DNA of 64,000 nt. Origin: Pseudomonas gozinkensis. Its GTDB lineage: Bacteria > Pseudomonadota > Gammaproteobacteria > Pseudomonadales > Pseudomonadaceae. This document shows positions 61,916-64,000 of this stretch, in pieces (the first letter of the stretch is position 1; each line of letters begins with the position of its first letter). A program made the translations under genes and the position numbers. The notes below the pieces were generated by a model. The model searched no databases. It saw only the letters and a list, made by a program, of their open reading frames with translations, and had not been told where the DNA came from. Location: contig NZ_CP062253.1 in the NCBI RefSeq assembly GCF_014863585.1, forward strand, positions 6,314,001-6,378,000, in the 5' to 3' direction.

Positions 61916-62371
61916 ATGCACGCTTTGCAAGCCAAGATCCTCGACCCACGCATCGGTACCGAATTCCCGCTGCCGCAATACGCCACACCGGGCTCCGCCG
62001 GCCTCGACCTGCGCGCCATGCTGCAAGAGGACATCGTGATCAAGCCGGGTGAAACCGTGCTGATCCCGACCGGGCTGTCGGTCTACATCGGCGACCCGAA
62101 CCTCGCCGCACTGATCCTGCCGCGCTCGGGCATGGGCCATAAGCACGGCATCGTGCTGGGCAACCTCGTCGGCCTGATCGACTCCGACTACCAGGGCCCG
62201 CTGATGGTGTCCTGCTGGAACCGTGGCCAGACCGAATTCACCATGCCGGTCGGCGAGCGTCTGGCGCAGCTGGTGCTGGTGCCGGTGGTGCAGGCGCATT
62301 TTGAAATGGTCGAAGAGTTCGTCGAGACCGAACGCGGCGCTGGCGGTTTCGGCCATTCCGGCACCAAGTGA
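61916..62371 (+). CDS. dut: dUTP pyrophosphatase
   Basis: A 151-aa trimeric dUTPase with all five motifs: [12 protein letters not shown], the [11 protein letters not shown] loop, [29 protein letters not shown] and the glycine-rich C-terminal [10 protein letters not shown] that closes over dUTP. It prevents uracil incorporation and feeds dUMP to thymidylate synthesis. It starts 5 bp after coaBC, so is translationally linked. Confidence 0.97.
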   Translation: MHALQAKILDPRIGTEFPLPQYATPGSAGLDLRAMLQEDIVIKPGETVLIPTGLSVYIGDPNLAALILPRSGMGHKHGIVLGNLVGLIDSDYQGPLMVSCWNRGQTEFTMPVGERLAQLVLVPVVQAHFEMVEEFVETERGAGGFGHSGTK

Positions 62372-62379
62372 TTGGTTTG

Positions 62380-62405
62380 TGGCGAGGGAGCCTGCTCTCT
62401 CGCCA
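62380..62405. terminator. Hairpin downstream of dut
   Basis: TGGCGAGGGAG / CTCTCTCGCCA, 11-bp stem with one mismatch and a 4-base loop, 9 bp beyond the dut stop. Followed by TAAAAATA rather than a T-run, so a weak terminator or REP-like element. Confidence 0.5.
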
Positions 62406-62606
62406 TAAAAATACGCAGATTCATCTGGAAGCTTTACCGCTGAAAATCAAGGCATTGACTGGCCAAAGCCACGCCGCACAAGGCGTCATGGCCCTTTCAC
62501 ACCACGAACTCTCTGTGAAAACCGCCGTCATACCCTTCAGTTTGAGCTTGCCGTCGAATGAGTCGTCGGTGTGTCCAGCCACTTTCGAGATGGAGCATTT
62601 TCGCAG

Positions 62607-64000
62607 ATGAGCACCCCCGCCCAAGTCGCCCCGAAGCTTCCCGACAGCATCTTCCGCGCCTACGACATTCGCGGCACCGTGCCGGAATTCCTCAATGCCG
62701 AAACCGCCTACTGGATCGGCCGCGCCATCGGCTCCCAAAGCCTGGCCCAGGGCGAACCGAACGTGTCCGTCGGCCGTGACGGCCGTCTGTCCGGCCCGGA
62801 ACTGGTTGCCGAACTGATCCGTGGCATCGCCGAAAGCGGCTGCCACGTCAGCGACGTCGGCCTGGTGCCGACGCCTGCGCTGTATTACGCCGCCAACGTG
62901 CTGGCCGGCAAATCCGGCGTGATGCTCACCGGCAGCCACAACCCGTCGAACTACAACGGTTTCAAGATCGTGATCGCCGGCGACACCCTCGCCAACGAAC
63001 AGATCCAGGCCCTGCACGAGCGCCTCAAGACCGGCAACCTGAGCAGCGGCACGGGCAGCGTGACCCAGGTCGAGATCCTAGACCGCTACACCACCGAAAT
63101 CGTCCAGGACATCAAACTGGCCCGGCGCCTGAAAGTCGTGGTCGACTGCGGTAACGGTGCGGCCGGCGTGATCGCCCCGCAACTGATCGAAGCGCTGAAC
63201 TGCGAAGTCATCCCGCTATTCTGCGAAGTCGACGGCAACTTCCCGAACCATCACCCGGATCCGGGCAAGCCTGAAAACCTCGTCGACCTGATCGCCAAGG
63301 TCAAGGAAACCAACGCAGACATCGGCCTGGCCTTCGACGGCGACGGTGACCGCGTCGGTGTGGTGACCAACACCGGCACCATCGTCTTCCCGGATCGCCT
63401 GCTGATGCTGTTCGCCCGTGACGTGGTGGCGCGCAACCCGGACGCGGAGATCATCTTCGACGTCAAATGCACCCGTCGCCTGATCCCGCTGATCAAGGAA
63501 TATGGCGGTCGGCCGCTAATGTGGAAGACCGGTCACTCGTTGATCAAAAAGAAAATGAAACAGTCCGGCGCACTGTTGGCCGGCGAAATGAGCGGGCACA
63601 TTTTCTTCAAGGAACGCTGGTTCGGTTTCGACGACGGCATTTACAGCGCCGCACGGCTGCTGGAAATCCTCAGCAAGGAAAAATCTTCGGCCGAGGAGCT
63701 GTTCGCCACCTTCCCGAACGATATTTCCACGCCGGAAATCAATATCCATGTGACCGAAGAGAGCAAATTCAGCATCATTGATGCACTGCACGATGCGCAG
63801 TGGGGCCCAGGCGCCGACCTGACCACCATTGACGGCGTGCGGGTCGATTACGCCAAAGGCTGGGGCCTGGTGCGCGCGTCCAACACCACACCGGTGCTGG
63901 TGTTGCGCTTCGAGGCCGATGACGAGGCTGAATTGCAGCGCATCAAGGCTGTGTTCCATGCCCAACTGAAACGCGTTGCACCTGATCTCCAACTACCGTT
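62607..64000 (+). CDS. algC: Phosphomannomutase/phosphoglucomutase AlgC (3' end cut by window)
   Basis: A 464-codon reading frame from ATG 62607, still open at the window edge; the normal length is about 465, so at most a residue or so is missing. It is an alpha-D-phosphohexomutase: active-site phosphoserine S110 in TGSHNPSNYNG, metal loop DGDGDR near residue 245, sugar-binding GEMSGHIFFKERW and phosphate-binding RASNTTPVLVLRFE. AlgC makes mannose-1-P and glucose-1-P for alginate, LPS and other exopolysaccharides. A 235-bp gap separates it from dut, so it has its own promoter. Confidence 0.96.
   Translation, partial: MSTPAQVAPKLPDSIFRAYDIRGTVPEFLNAETAYWIGRAIGSQSLAQGEPNVSVGRDGRLSGPELVAELIRGIAESGCHVSDVGLVPTPALYYAANVLAGKSGVMLTGSHNPSNYNGFKIVIAGDTLANEQIQALHERLKTGNLSSGTGSVTQVEILDRYTTEIVQDIKLARRLKVVVDCGNGAAGVIAPQLIEALNCEVIPLFCEVDGNFPNHHPDPGKPENLVDLIAKVKETNADIGLAFDGDGDRVGVVTNTGTIVFPDRLLMLFARDVVARNPDAEIIFDVKCTRRLIPLIKEYGGRPLMWKTGHSLIKKKMKQSGALLAGEMSGHIFFKERWFGFDDGIYSAARLLEILSKEKSSAEELFATFPNDISTPEINIHVTEESKFSIIDALHDAQWGPGADLTTIDGVRVDYAKGWGLVRASNTTPVLVLRFEADDEAELQRIKAVFHAQLKRVAPDLQLP

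Overview
The window looks like a chromosome of the Pseudomonas fluorescens group. The evidence is the gene order rep-xpt, dadA-ridA-dadX with a divergent Lrp regulator, rpmB-rpmG, and radC / coaBC-dut-algC, together with many Pseudomonas-type REP pairs (cores such as GCGAGCAAGCTCGC and GCTGGCAAGCCAGC). No database search was possible. All names rest on recognised motifs, lengths and gene order.

Positions 1-22408 hold yifB (comM, Mg-chelatase-like AAA+ ATPase) split by a 21,241-bp Tn7-like transposon at 515-21755. The boundaries can be read to the base: a 5-bp duplication GCAGT (510-514 and 21756-21760), 12-bp terminal inverted repeats TGGGACAAAAAG, and subterminal repeats at both ends. Removing the element plus one duplication rejoins yifB in frame. 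The transposition genes run leftward from the right end as tightly overlapping tnsA, tnsB, tnsC, tniQ and a 12-CxxC zinc-ribbon gene in the tniE position. A TnsE-like gene converges on them. The arrangement resembles the comM-targeting Tn6022/AbaR-type elements of Acinetobacter.

The cargo (1.0-13.3 kb) looks like a defence or accessory load: (i) a TcmP / three-Cys-motif DUF5131 / TcmP cluster; (ii) a small secreted protein; (iii) an 82-aa protein followed by a fusion of a nucleotidyltransferase and an alpha/beta hydrolase; (iv) a RES-domain (NAD+-degrading type) protein with an N-terminal zinc site; (v) an HNH nuclease fused to an RsiV-like DUF3298 domain; (vi) an AAA+ ATPase with a winged-helix tail; (vii) a small conserved protein, a decayed TetR fragment and a short GGDEF protein. 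One family of short GGCC-centred palindromic repeats sits in every gap between cargo units from 5.7 to 11.7 kb, so the cargo was probably assembled in modules. The best candidates for an undescribed system are the HNH-RsiV fusion, the nucleotidyltransferase-hydrolase pair and the TcmP cluster.

From 22.4 kb the content is ordinary core chromosome: a Cache chemoreceptor, a LysR regulator divergent from a MATE pump, a GGDEF-EAL protein, rep (broken by one extra A in an A6 run), xpt, an acetyl-CoA hydrolase/transferase, cytochrome c5, a cupin-type XRE regulator, the D-alanine catabolism locus, a YkgJ protein, a PuuB-like oxidase, a DUF1127 protein and a MocR regulator. Next come two tandem chaperone-usher pilus clusters (42.6-51.8 kb) with the same four-gene order, a phospholipase-D lipoprotein, an MFS transporter, a PuuC-like aldehyde dehydrogenase, a cupin protein, rpmG/rpmB, a peptide-binding protein, radC, coaBC, dut and algC, which runs off the right edge.
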